From contig OU015523.1 of assembly GCA_907165065.1 (NCBI GenBank), positions 13,701,834 through 13,765,833 on the forward strand: a stretch of DNA of 64,000 nucleotides, in the 5' to 3' direction. Below are positions 34,509 through 46,946 of the stretch, one piece after another (the stretch's first letter is position 1; every line of letters starts with the position of its first letter). The translations under genes and the position numbers were made by a program. The notes beneath the pieces were generated by a model, which worked only from the letters and a program-made list of their open reading frames with translations, ran no database searches and was not told where the DNA came from. Source of the stretch: Caprimulgus europaeus (taxonomy: Eukaryota; Chordata; Aves; Caprimulgiformes; Caprimulgidae).

Positions 34509-36304
34509 CCCCAAGTCCCCAAAAAGGAAGAGGAGGAAAAGATGGGACCTCAGAGAGGATTCATAAATCACATTGCAATGGACCTGGTACAGATGTTCGT
34601 GCATTCAGTCCACCAGGCAAAGCGCAGCACCATACTGGGACTGACGGGCCACGTGTGAAAGCAGACAGAACACAGCTGACTTGGAGGAGACGTGCTCTCT
34701 CTGGCACATATAACACATGCTCAGTCCCTGCCCTGGCCTCCCTCCGTCCCTCCTGCCAAAAAAATAAATAAGCCAGATCAAACCTGTCATGGTCTGGAAG
34801 TCTTCAGCTATCCCTTTATTTTAACGTGGTGCAGCATGATCTGGTTTCCCAGCACTTAATGCTTTGGCATGGTGCTGAAGAAATGTTCATTCTCCAGTTC
34901 TTGGATTGTGACTTCCCACCTGGCTGTCCAGGGAGTGCCCTGGCCCCAGGCAGCAAGAAACTGGAAGGAGGGAAAGGAAAGGGCCAGGCATTTCTCCACA
35001 GCCAGACCTTTCCCAGATATTTTTTTGAGGGGACTCCTTAAGTGGGTTGCCCAGGAAGCCCCAGCACTGCAGCACCTGAAGTCCAGAAGACCACTGCAGA
35101 GAGTCCCCATGCCCTGAAGCAAGTGGCCAAGGGCTGAGGCGAGCATTTGGGTCCACAGGACAGAGACAGCCATGAAGGGTTGGTGTCTGTGGGGCTGGGG
35201 GCCAGGCACAGCCAGCCCCACATGGGTGAAGAGGCACATCAAGCTGTGTGCCCATCTCCTGGGGCAAAGGCTGCCTAGTGCTGCTGCTGTTCTGCCTGCA
35301 CATCAACCACAAGTGCAAGAGCATGGTCAGTCCCCAAATCCTCAATCCTAAAGGTATCCTCATTCTCATCCAAGGATTTCACAGCTCCTTCCCTAGTTCT
35401 CCAAGCAACCAGAAGGTCATAGATGATAGAAGAAAACAGCTCACACATCACCCAATGGCCTTGCCATCCATTTGGGAACAAGGGAAGTAGGTGGCAGGTG
35501 AAGTTTAAAACCAGCTTTTTCTGAGTTTTGCCTCAGAAAATGACATGTCCTATTGCACTGCAGAAGCCTGAAACACTGCTGTTGTCAGAAACGGCCTCAG
35601 GATGTTGACTGAGGTTTCCTTCAGTGTCCTCTGGTCGGTACCCACAGCAACAAGATTGGAAAGAAGCTAAATCTAGTGCTTACCTGTGCTGCAATGAGCT
35701 GCATAGCAATTATGCTTGGTTTCCTGTGCACCTGGGTACCCATCTGCCAGTATCCTAGGGCCCCAGTGAGCGCAGAGGCAGGCAGCCACCTCGCTTTTAG
35801 CCCCTGAGAGGCACAGAAGCAGGCAAGTGTCATGTGATATGGGCATACCAGCGTGGGATACATATTTTTTCCCTTATTTTCCTTTTTTTTCTTTCTTTGA
35901 TTTGTCCTTGTTTCAGGAAGAAGGAATCACTCTCATTGGGACTGTTTTGTCCTATGTGTAAGGGGAGGAAAAGACACATAAGGAATTCCAACGGGCTTTG
36001 GGGCGGCCAACACCTGGGTGGTGCATTGTGTGTCAAATGGTGTCCAAAAATAACCAGGACCGCAAAAGGGGAAAAATTAATAAGGACAATTAACTGTTTT
36101 CCATCTCCAAGTGCTTTGGAGACATGAGCTAATCAGTCTGTAGGCACATACAAGCACACACAATGTCTGTAATTAGTTTGCTTTTCTACTTCCTTACCTC
36201 TTCCCCCAGGAGATTGCCCACTGAGATCCTTATCAGACTGAACAGGTCTCTTTCTGCCCCTTCTGCAGGGGCTTGACAGTCTTCACTCAAAGTGCACCAT
36301 CTCT

Positions 36305-36332
36305 CTGTCAGTCTGTCTGTCTGTCTGTCTGC
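36305..36332. repeat. (GTCT)n tetranucleotide microsatellite
   Basis: About six tandem GTCT units (TCAGTCTGTCTGTCTGTCTG and continuing). Likely polymorphic. Confidence 0.9.
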
Positions 36333-36917
36333 TTCCCTCCCCTGCTGGCCACGATCAGATTTCACTAAATGAATCACAGTCTAGTGGAAACTCCCTCTGA
36401 TCTTTGCCAAGAATTGCAAAGTTGATGAAAATGGGACTCCCAGCCAAAGGGAGTTTAGCACGGTGCCTTACTGGTTCCAACCAACTGGGTTCCCATTGCA
36501 GTTGATTGCTTCTGGTTGTCCTGTTTCTTCTTTCAGCCTGCACCTCTCCTCCACCTGGAGCATCTTTCCCAGGATTATCGTGTTGATTACGAGATGCTGC
36601 ACCACACCTCCAGGGCCCTCCTGGCAATCACAGGTCGTTTGATCCTTTCCTTCCACCGAGGTGTTCCCTGTTTGTTGGTTTTTGCAACAATGAGGACTTG
36701 TTGAGACCAAGTGCCCATCTATCCAGATCACCACTATGGGTTTAAACATCTCTGCTCCCAGTTATCTGGTGCAGTTCTGCCCTTGAACTTTACTTCCCTC
36801 TCTGAGGGCTTCACGGCTCTGCTGGTTCGTCATGCTAGACCTGTGTGATCTATCAGAGCAAGTAGCCTCTGACTGACAACCACAAGTTCTCTCCCAAATG
36901 GGGCCTGGGTTCTCTGT

Positions 36918-37040
36918 TGAACCCTAGGCAATCTACTTTGACTCTCTGACCCTCATTTTCTCCACCAGTAAAATGAGTGTAATAAAATCCTTTTGTAAAT
37001 GCTTTGGGGAAGACACTGGATTTAGTGTTGAAGGGGTATC
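36918..37040 (-). mobile_element. MIR/CORE-SINE
   Basis: Antisense MIR on the plus strand: ACCCTAGGCAATCTACTTTG, CTCTCTGACCCTCATTTTCT, CCACCAGTAAAATGAGTGTA, ATAAAATCCTTTTGTAAATGC. These match 'cctgggcaagtcacttaacctct', 'gcctcagtttccccatctgtaaaatg' and 'tgtaaagcgctttg' in order. Confidence 0.8.
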
Positions 37041-40000
37041 TCATGATGGAGAGGAACCACTGTGTGGTCTTCTGGGGCCTTCCAGCACACAGAAAGGAGG
37101 TTGCTTCATGCCACCTTCAAGCTAACCCCTAACGACTGGGTAACAATCTTTACTTCAGCCTCAGGATGAGATGCTGAAGCAGAGGTCCTGGGGGATGTAG
37201 CACCAAAGGTCTTCAGATTCTCAGTCCAGATGAAGCTGGGGTAGCAGATCATTTTGAAGAGTTACTGGGAGAAAAAAGCCCTGGTTGCTGACAACACAAA
37301 GGTGTTGTCAGCCTTAGCAATTTCTCTCTGTGGTCACCAGGAACATGCTATGGAACGTCACCACGGCCCTCCAGGAGAGGCCCAATCAGCCTCCTGGTCA
37401 CTTGTGAACTTTGCTCAAATCTCTTTGTGTTGGTATGGTCCACACATCCAGAAATAAACTTGTGCCTCAGGCAGTTCCTGGGAAGCCATTGCAGAGGAGT
37501 CTTTAGAGGTTTGTGTGTTGATAGGAAGCTCTTTATCCCTGTGGCTCTGCAGTAGGGTCCCAGGGCTCCCAGGCAGGACAGTGTGCATGGTCTCTTTGGG
37601 GTTCCTGGTGTGTGGGGATGTTGGGAGGCTGCAGCCCCGGCTGGCCGCCAGCACAGCCTCCCCAGGCAGCACTGTGGCTGTTGCAGGCTGCACAGCAGCG
37701 AGATGGACATACCATACCCCATCTCCTTATTCTCCAGCCTCCACTTCTTCTCCTTGCCTTTCCCCTTCTGCCCTTTGCTTCTTCCCTTTGAAGCACCTCC
37801 TATTGTCTCTCTTTCCTCTCTTTTCTTATCCTGCCTGCTCTCACCTCCTCATCCCCCTTCCCTCTTATTTTCTCTCCTATCCTCCCCACCTCTGGCTGGC
37901 TCCTCTTCTCTTGGAGGCCCCCAGGGACATGTGACAGATGCCCTGCACCAACAAGGAGCAGCAGCTCAGGCTCAGGCCCCGGCTCCCAGCTCTCATCTCC
38001 CAGCTCCACATCAGGAAAGCTCAAGCCCTGGCCAGTCCAGGAGCTGATAAAGCCGAGGTGTGCCACAGCTCTGCCCTACCACCCCACCGTGAGCATGAAC
38101 CTCCCCCAGGAGTGGGGACAGCCTCTGGGGCAGGTGTGGGGTCTCCTCCAGGAGAAGGAAATGTGCCTGTGCCATCCCACACATGACCACCTCACCCTGG
38201 GGGACAACCACAAGCCCTTATCAGGATTCCTTCCCTTGCTGCGAGGAGGAGGGATCATTTTCCTTTCTGGGTCTCCCTGCTCTCTCTCTAACCCTCTGCT
38301 CTCTCCTTCCCTCTCATCCATTTCCTTTGACACTGGTCCCAGGCCCACTGCCAAGTCTCAGATCCATTAGCGAGGTGCCTTGCTGACTGAAGCACAAATC
38401 AGGACGGATCCGGGTGCAATTAGCAGCTTCTAGCACCTCATCTGGAAGGCATTAACTTGGCTTTTGGGGGAGGGGGTTATGGGTTGGGAGGAGAAGAGAG
38501 AAATAAGAGGGAATGGATATAGACGCCAAACAGCATAAATAAGCTATTTCTACCACTCTTAGGAACCACCATCCAGCATCCGACAGCAACATACAAACAG
38601 ATGTGCAATAGCAGTCTCCAGGGGACATAGTTACTGTGCCAAGCCGGTGAGACCCATAGACCTTCCCTCCAGGAATGTGGTTAATGGGTCCAAGAAGGTA
38701 CCGAGATAGCATGAAAGTGTGCAGTCAGCCTTGGGAGTGATGTCCCTCCTGTTTTTCCATTGTAAACCAAGGCTTGTGGTTATGGTGTCTGTAAATGCAC
38801 TTTGGTCTCCTTGCCCTCCTCTTCCTTTGGTGCTCTGCTCCATCTGGCTCCCAGCGTGCTAAAATCCTCAATAACACGATGGTGTAGTGTCTTACACTTG
38901 AAGAGCCAAGATAGACTAGCATGTACTAGTTATGATGGCCCATCTGTGCGTTGTAGACACAAGCCTCAGATAATATAGTTCTCGTCAGGCCAGGACACTA
39001 CAAAATATATTTGCCTTAGTTTTCTTCACCCTACCTTGTGGTGACCTTTGAGAAAAATGTTGATATTGCTCTCAGTAGAGACACAAGCCATCCCCCACTC
39101 CCTTGCCAGCTTGTTCCGGGCTAAGCCAGGATGTGTATTTGCACAGGAGGCTGTGACTTTTGGGCAACCTCAGTCGCAAGCTAGTGAGACAGAGCACACG
39201 TACTTGTAGTGTGGCCTTCGTGTTCCCAGAAAGGTCCTGCTCTTCTGTGGGCACAACGCTGCTGTCACAGAACGTGTCTCTGAGGGATTACAATATTGCT
39301 GACCATTAGAAAAGGTGAGTGTCAGAATGAGTTTGAAAGCATTCTTCTGCACCACACCAAGGGCTGGCAACCCATACACTTGTCTCTGGTCATCTCTGCA
39401 GAAAAATAGGCTATGCACTTGCCTTTAATTTGTCCTCCCTTCCTACCTTATGAAAGGGGCTGGAAGCAGCCTGTTTGTTCCCTCTGCTTTTCCTTTCTGC
39501 TGGATCTTGGCTTTGGGGAGAAGGCAGAGCAGAATTTGAGGAGCCAGGGGCTGTCCTGGGCCCCTCTGTGGTGATGGAGCAGTCTACTGGGAAGCAGGAC
39601 CCGGAGGGCTATGGTGGGCTGCCAGCAGCAGGTGGCTGGCATGCCTCTGAAATGGTGCGTGTCGAGCTCTGAGCGTTCAGAGGAAAAACCAAACACTGAT
39701 TGCAGTCTCCTCTTGCAGGAGAGCCTGCTATCCAGTGAAGCAAGGGGGGCTGGCTTTTATTTATTCATCTGGGTATGATCCTAGTACCCAGACACCAGAT
39801 CCCCCTTGCCATAGCCCACACAGGCCATTCCACTTCCCAGGGCCACCTGCTGATGGCCAGAGGCTGGAGAAGCCAAGGCTTCCTCTGAGCCAGTGATCTC
39901 ATATTATTCCTGCGCAGGCAGCAACTGGAAGTATCTGGAAACATCTCTAAGAGTAATTTTTCCTCTACCGCCTATTGCCAGACGATGGTATGTGAAGCCT

Positions 40001-43000
40001 TGCTGGTTAGTGAGCTCATGGAAAGTGATCTGCACCTGGGCTCAGGGGCCAGACACCTTCTGAAGATTTCCAACCTGAAACTGTGGTGACATAGGTATGG
40101 GGGTGCCTGGGAGAAAGGCTGAGGGCTGATAGTATTTTTTGGTTCAAAGAGTTTGGGATGTGTTGTTATATTCTGTGTTCTTTGTTGTTTTCCTCCTGGT
40201 AGATACAGGTACACCAAGGGAAAGGTGGCAATGGTTTATCCTGCCAATGGATGATGTCAGGATAGCTTAGTAGGACAGTGAAGTGTCTGGAGGAACCATG
40301 TGCAACTGCCCTCTGTCCTTTTGGTACAAGGAGGCAGACATGCAAGGCTAGAGGAAAAGTCTGCACCTCCTCTTGCCCCATCCATGCCCCTTACTAGCAA
40401 GTTGTAGCAGGAGATGTTGTAAATTCCCCAAAGCCAGGGCTGCCAAAACACTTTGTGTGAGGGCAGAAACCGTGACATGAATCCTTTCAGCATCCTCGTT
40501 CATCTGCTCAGTGTGACAAGGAGGTGCCTCTGTGATACTCTGTGTCTCCAAACACATGAGCAGTGGGACATGCAACACCTGGAGAAGAAGGGTGTAAAAT
40601 AGCATCCGGGAGCCTCCTCTGGGTGAGGAACACCAAGTAGGTGGGAGAGGGGCAGAAAGGGGGGAGTGGGTCTGCAATGAAGGGCACGAGCACTGCCGCG
40701 GTGGGAAGCACACCCCATGCTGGTGCTGCTGTGCAGGAGCAGGGGCGAGGGAGGGTGCGTGTCCCAGGGGCTGTGGGAGCGAGCGTCTGCCCTCCCTCCA
40801 GTTGTGAGTGGCTCTCCCTTGCCTACACATGGAGGCAGAGGAGGACACCCGCGCCTGCTCCGCCGGCAGCTGCCTGCACGTACTGCCTTGTTTTCCTGGC
40901 TGGGGTGGAGGGAGAAGGCCTGGTTTCGGTTAAGCCCTTGGTCACAAGAAAGATGCCTTTCCCATTACTCTTTTGTTTTGCCTTCTAAGCAACGTTCCCA
41001 TTTAACTCTTCCAGCTCTCCCCCATAGCATAGCCTGCCCTGCCTGAGGGCTGGCCCAGGTCAGAGGGAATTCAGGAACAAAGGGGAGTTATTGGACTCTG
41101 GGGCTGGAAACCCCTCAGCTCTGCAGAGGGGCTTTGGGAACCTCCGTGCATGGGCAGGATGACACTGTTGAGATGAGCTAGAAGGCCAGGATGAAGACAC
41201 TCCAGTGATGTAGTGCTGAGCATGGTAGAAATACCTAAAGAGTCAGTCATGGCATTATCATGACTGAATTTGGCTCCAAACTTCAAATCTGCAGAGGGGG
41301 AGTGGGGGAGGCGGAAAAGAAAACATGCAACGGCCTTTTCAAAACCCAAGACCACAAGAAAAAACTTCCTATAAACAAATCAAATGGAAATATTTTTTTA
41401 GTTCTATAAACATTTCCCCTTGAAGCGTTCAACCCAAATATTGCATCACTGTGCTAAGACATAAACAAATCTTGCAGCGAAAGAGATGCACACCAACAAT
41501 AGACTAGCCTGTTTGCCTTGTCCGGGCTGTGAGAAGTGCAAAAAATAAACAAACAGGGCCAAGAGTGACAAGCAGAAGAGAACTGTCTGAGGAGTACTTG
41601 TTTGAACATTTGAGGGAGGGAGGACCACCCCCCCAAATCCCACTGAGGTCCAATAAGGAAATTCAGCTCCTTCAGGGTCCTTAGAAAATCACAGCTCTGA
41701 CAGGTCATAGGACACCAGCCAGATTTGTCTTTCAGAAAGCAAGGTAGCTTCTGTTTTTTCCCCAAATACATTATTAAAAAATACATCTTTGACACGAGTA
41801 TCTCTTGGGTAGAGATGTATTTATTTTTGCAGTGATTGCAATGGTGGTAGGAAGAACAAAACTGGCCAAGCTGTGCTGTGTTTGATACTGATATCATACT
41901 TTCCCTACAGGGAGCCCAGCCACTTGCCCATGGGAAGGTTGTTGTCCTCTGAGCAGCAGTTAGCAGGGTTTCAGGGTCTGGAGCAGGGCTTTTGCTTGGT
42001 AAAAATCTTTAGGAGCACTTCAGGAGGAAGAATTTGGCACCAAGTTAGAAAATGTGAAGTAGCCCACAAGAAACACACCCAAGAAACAGCAGTATAAGGT
42101 GATGCTGGGGGCCTCAGGGCTGCCATTTGCTCTGTCTTTCTGTCTTCCCTAATCTGGTTCTACCCTCCACCCCCACCATTTCTCACATTTTTGGGATATA
42201 CCATGACCCTGTGGACAGAGTACCTCCGTGATGGCACATGCAGAGACCTGCCTCCAGTCCCTCCTCTTGCTCCTGCACAGGGAGAGCACTATCCCTGTGG
42301 GAGAAAGGAGAACTGGACAAGGGCAAACAGAGGTAGAGGCAGATGAAGACCATGGTGGTAGGAACCATAGCACAACCACATTCATCAATTTTGGTACCAT
42401 TTGGTATCATGTATTTAGAGTCCCACATTTAGTACCACACTGAGACCAGTATTTGGCTCATCCTTTATACAGACACTGTAAGAGCTGCCAGGGATCTCCT
42501 AGCTTAGTCTCTCCCACCAAGAGAGAGAGCTGAGGAGCTGCACAAGTCACTCTGGTGGGAAGGGATTTAACTCTTGTTCCAACTCATGTGAGAGACACTG
42601 TAGAAAGGGCCACCAAAAAAAACCCCTGCTGCTTAGCAGTTCAGTCTCAGGGGAAAGTTTCACGACCAGAAAGCTAGGATAACTTGAAAACTCTTGGGCA
42701 GATAAACTAGCTCTGTATTCTGCTGAGATGAAACAGAAATATAATCATGCTTGATCCCTCAGCTGGGGTCACACTGCCCTGCCACTGCAACAAGGAGAAG
42801 CAGCTACAATTTCTCTGGTAGCATAATATCCTCCCTCCATGAGTCATCCTGGTGCCATCAGTGCCATGCATGGTCCTCAGCCTCAGCGACCCCAGCTGAG
42901 CTGCCCGCAGTGCTGCAGGGAACAGCAAACCTTCTGAGACCATTTGATCTCCCTAGGCTCTCGACTAAAACTTCTCCATGCGTGCTTTGGTCTTGAGAAA

Positions 43001-43339
43001 ATGACTTCAGGTGCTGCAGCGGGAGCTGATTTACGAGGGGAGGCTGAAAGAATAAAGGGCCTCACACACTTCTCATGTTACATTGCATCCACGCTGGTGT
43101 GAATTCAGGGGCATTGACGCCCAGCTCACTGAGGGGGATTGGGCTCAGACCCAGGATATCGGTCTGACCAACAGAGAGGATCAAAGACCTGTAAATGCCA
43201 AGCAGGGGTGATCCAAAAATATCAGAATCAGAACTAATGGGATGAGCTATATCAGAGTAATATTTAAGTTGTAGCGAAAAGATTGCAGCCGACATCCATT
43301 TCCTAAGCCATCGTTCTGCATTCCACACGAAGCTTCTAG
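37041..43339. other. Non-coding single-copy DNA
   Basis: More than 6 kb with no recognisable gene, RNA gene or clear interspersed repeat. The longest open frames (37583-38047 plus, 40348-40848 minus) are proline/serine/leucine-rich chance translations of C-rich and GC-rich DNA. AAAAG|GTGAGT at about 39316 is a good isolated splice-donor match with no supported exon. Confidence 0.5.
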
Positions 43340-43680
43340 GTATGGCTTACATCAGTCAGGAAAGGGGATTAAATGGGTTTTGGGTTTAGCACGGTCTGGC
43401 ACGCAGCAGGCAGACTAGATCGTGAGTATTTTGAGCGTCAGTGACTTTCAAGACTTCAGAAGGTGGTCTGCAAGTGGATTCCAGCATCCTCCTCCAAATT
43501 CCTGCCCATATACTCACGCCTCGTGCAATATCTAACACATGCAGTCAAATGAAATGGCGACAAATAAAAGCAGCTGGCTGAAATGAAAAATGCAGAATTT
43601 CAAAGCTTAGCCTGATTTTTATTTGGCTATAACTGCGGGCTGCTGCGTGCTATCACTCCACGAAAGAATTTGTGGATTTC
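43340..43680. promoter_or_regulatory. Conserved-looking regulatory block
   Basis: Unique sequence of intermediate GC content. It has motifs such as GGGGATTAAATGGG, CATATACTCACGCCTCGTGC, GTCAAATGAAATGGCGACAA and AATAAAAGCAGCTGGCTGAA (CAGCTG E-box), with retained CpGs around 43640-43665. No repeat matches. This is an inferred enhancer-type element. Confidence 0.25.
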
Positions 43681-46317
43681 TTTTTTCATCCCTGAAAGGT
43701 TAATTTGTTCTTTGGATTAAAAAAGGATCAGAAACACCAAGCTATATAACCTTTTAAAGTTCATCTAACCCTTATGCTCAGAGACTGTAAATTCTGGAGC
43801 ACCATGGCTTTGGTATCAGCTGTGATTCTTTTTTTCTAAAAGGAGACCTGGATCCTAAAATTTCAAAGAAATGACTGGCAGGTGCTTTGCTATCCTGCTC
43901 TTTAAAATGTGTGTACAGCCTCATGCTAAGACAAAATGGGGCATATATGCACAGGGGCACAGAGCTGTAAGAGCAGCTCTTTCTGCCTTTTACACCGTTT
44001 CCAGATTGCAGGAGGGTGACAGTATTCAGTGGAGACATCGTGTACAAGTGGAGAGAAGAGTCTTAGAAGGCTGCTGCAGACAGGCAAGGCACAGCCAGAC
44101 TGACCCAAAGGAGGGGGACTTAAAACGGTTCAGAAGTCAGTGTCTCCAGGGATGACTGGAGATATTGCTGAGGATGATGTAAAAAGATTATACAAAGAAT
44201 AATGAACAACAAAAAAGGGTAATTGCAGGTTGGTAGCACAATGATGTTCTGGGAGATGTGTGTGTCTGACTCCGAGGTAGACAAGAACACAGCAAGGAGC
44301 AGCTCTTGGGGCAGTCTCCTGCAGGCTCCCCTGGTTGGGCTAGCCACAGGGGCAGAGCTGGAAAAGGTAGGTTTAGGGAAGGTGACACCTGTGGTGCTGC
44401 TTGGGAGGTCAGGAATGTCCCCTGGCCAGCTGGTCCTTCTGGGGAGAGGACAGTTATCCCAGGATGCATCCTCGAGAGCTGAGAGCTCACACCAGCCCTG
44501 ATTTGGCCCCATGAGCTCTCAGGTGACCCCAGGGTCCCGGGAAGCACCAGCTCATGGCTGAGGCCGGGGGCTTCCCTGGGGGCTGAGCCCAGAGCAGGAC
44601 CTGCCATCGCCGTGGGGGCTTCCCCGCACTCCCCTCGGTGCCTGGCTGTCTCCAGGCCCTGGCTGCCAGGCTGGGATGTGGGTTAGCAGATTTTTTCCAC
44701 GCTGTTTCTCCGGGATCCCTGACAGAGCCCATCAGAGCTGCCTTTTATCAGCACTGCACGCCTTAGTGAGCCTGTCATGACTCACACACAATGTGCTCTG
44801 TGCCGGATTAATCCGGCCGGCTTTCATGCTCAGGATGTGGGCGATGGGCAGGGTGGGGGGCACGGGGACAGATGCAGGGCTAGCAGGGGCCAGGGAGACT
44901 GGGGATCCCCAGCCTTTTCACTTGCTGAAGTTAAGGACTTGTTTGAGGGCTATTTCAGGGGGCAGGGGATGAACAAGCCATAGGCAATGAAAAAGAAAGA
45001 AGGAAAGGTAACAGGTGTGTGGGAAAGTGGTGAAGGAGGAAAGATTATAGGTAAATAATAGGTGAATAAATGGACTACAACAAAGAGAGAATGTGATGTA
45101 AAGGGAGATCTGCATGCCTTAAAATGTAAGCTGTCTTGTTGATAGACATGACAGGTAGTTATTTCACATAGGTGTAATTACTCAGGGACTGCACTCCAGC
45201 TAAAGGGATCTTTTCAGCCTTCAGCATTAACCTGGAACACCTTTAAGATGCCTCTCTATCTTGACTATTGATGTCTGTAAACCCCCAATAACTTACTTCA
45301 GATTAAGGGAATCAGCAAAAAGTGTGAAATCTTAAACCTAGTGAATTCTATACTGATAGGAATAAGACTCTCACTGACTACTGTGGCACCAGGTTTCTAT
45401 GCAGAGTCTCCACAGAGAAAAGAAGTGGTTCATCTAACATGAGAAGAAATAAACTGTTTTTTCCAACAAACCTCTGCAAGCCTACAAACAGACAGCAAGG
45501 GAAATGGGTCAGTAAAAGCCACTGAACCCAGTACTGCACAAACACCTCACACTCCCTGCCATGATTCCCAGCTGAAGCTGTGCATGTACAAAAAACCACC
45601 CTGATTTTCCAGGAGCTGGAGATGTTGTAGATGTGTGTGTACATACACATAAAGTGAATGCATATGAACACATTATCTTTGTTGCATATATATATCTCCT
45701 CCAATTTGAGATTCACAATGTTCATTTGAAATTATCCTTTCTATTTATTGCATTTTACCCATGAAAGCCTTATTTTCAGCAGCTATTGCCTAAGTTCTCA
45801 TCTCCACTCAGAAGGGTGAACTACTTTTTAACATCCTATACTGTCTATCTACTGCACAAGCATCCTGAAGTTTCCAAATAATTTCCCATTCAAGGACCTA
45901 CATAAGCTTGCCTGCTGCTGAAATGTCACCTTCTCTGGGGTAAAACACCCATTTAATAGCATACAGCAATATTGTCACAGCAAAAAATGACATGTTTTTA
46001 CATCTTGTTTTTACATCCTGTCCATCAGGAGAGCATTTCTTATCATTACTCTGAGATGGATTTTGGTGATGAATCCAAAGGCAGGAGGGCTTGTACTACC
46101 AGGACATGCACATAGCAGGTTTCTGGTGCTCTTCCATCCAGTCTCAGGACTTGACACATCTAGCACTGGCAGTGAGGTGTGTGGTCATGATCACAAGCAT
46201 AGTTGCATTGGCTTTCGCTGCATGAGAAGTTTCAAACTGTAGAAGAGTTGTTTCTAAGTTCAGAGGAAGAAAGCAGGATCCTGGGGCGGAGGGGGGAGGG
46301 AAGAAAAGGCCATTTCT
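43681..46317. other. Non-coding single-copy DNA
   Basis: No gene. A 16-bp palindrome at 44802 is listed separately. A G-rich run (GGGGCGGAGGGGGGAGGG) lies at about 46284-46301. A CA/TA-alternating stretch lies at 45630-45700. Confidence 0.55.
44778..44817. promoter_or_regulatory. AP-1 site plus 16-bp K50-homeodomain palindrome
   Basis: TGACTCA (44778-44784) is a perfect AP-1/NF-E2 core. Eighteen bases on, GCCGGATTAATCCGGC (44802-44817) is a perfect 16-bp palindrome whose centre GGATTAATCC combines two TAATCC half-sites (OTX/PITX/GSC type). Two retained CpGs flank the core symmetrically. A composite regulatory site is inferred. Confidence 0.45.
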
Positions 46318-46851
46318 TTAGGGTATTTGTCTGAGCTCCTTACTCAAGCAAAAGGTTTTACCTATTGCATTTGATAATTTCCAGTTAACAAAATCTTTCC
46401 TTAAAGATCCTGTCCTCTGCCCAAAATGTTTAGTGACATTGTAAAACGCTCCCCAAACACAAGAGGATCTCTCTGACTGCTGATCTCTGGACATTTTAAG
46501 ATAAGGAAAGATATGGACCCAAACTGGGTCATCTCGTAGACTTGGGAACTCACTGATTGTCAAACATTTAATATCAATGAACCCACTACAAACAGAATTG
46601 TAGTTCTTTACAACATCCCCTAGAGATACATAGTACAGAGCACTGGCACAGCTGTCCTTATATATGACACATTTTATAGCAATATACCTATCACTGCTCA
46701 AAAGGAGAACGATGCCTTTGCGGGGATATGTTTCTTTTAGACTGTTCTTACTGTGTCTGAAATTGGAATTGTACCAGTAAAACCATCCTGTTGCCAACTC
46801 CTCTCCAACAGACGGCAGAGCTAGTGCCAGCTCACTGAGATTTATTTTATT
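46318..46851 (-). other. AT-rich open reading frame, no ATG near start, doubtful
   Basis: The frame is open on the minus strand from just after a TGA (46852-46854) to a stop at 46318, about 177 codons. The only internal ATG lies more than halfway along, so an ATG-initiated product would be about 57 residues. The translation is rich in aromatic residues, lysine and serine, and has no domain I recognise. It adjoins the inverted repeat at 46830-46946, which would be upstream in the same transcript. A frame this long can arise by chance in a window of this size. It could be an exon fragment, a decayed transposon frame or nothing. Confidence 0.12.
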
Positions 46852-46946
46852 TCAGAACCCATACATTACCCCTCCTGCACATTTGCGTTCGCACACGAGG
46901 GATAACATACACATTCTGAAATACAATAAAATAAATCTCAGTGAGC
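46830..46946 (-). ncRNA. Candidate long hairpin (inverted repeat), minus-strand RNA or MITE
   Basis: Left arm 46830-46874 and right arm 46897-46946 are complementary, with a 22-nt loop. The outer 22 bp are perfect (arm start GCTCACTGAGATTTATTTTA). A 5-nt bulge lies in the right arm, then 6 perfect bp. The inner 17 bp hold six transition differences and one transversion. All six transitions read as G:U wobble pairs in a minus-strand transcript and as A:C mismatches in a plus-strand one. Total aligned stem is 45 positions: 38 Watson-Crick, 6 wobble and 1 mismatch in minus-strand RNA. TA dinucleotides flank it at 46822-46823 and 46953-46954, so a Mariner-like MITE of about 133 bp is an alternative. 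Confidence 0.45.

Larger units (their letters stand above)
33899..36917. other. Non-coding single-copy DNA
   Basis: No gene. It contains a CAAAA-type tract and a GTCT microsatellite, listed separately. The 34856-35369 open frames (minus) are compositional and have no recognised domain. Confidence 0.55.

Noticed and set aside
1936-39321. Isolated consensus splice donors (about 1936, 14121, 39316)
   Set aside because: Each matches GTAAGT or GTGAGT but lacks a paired acceptor, open frame or promoter context; such matches are expected by chance.
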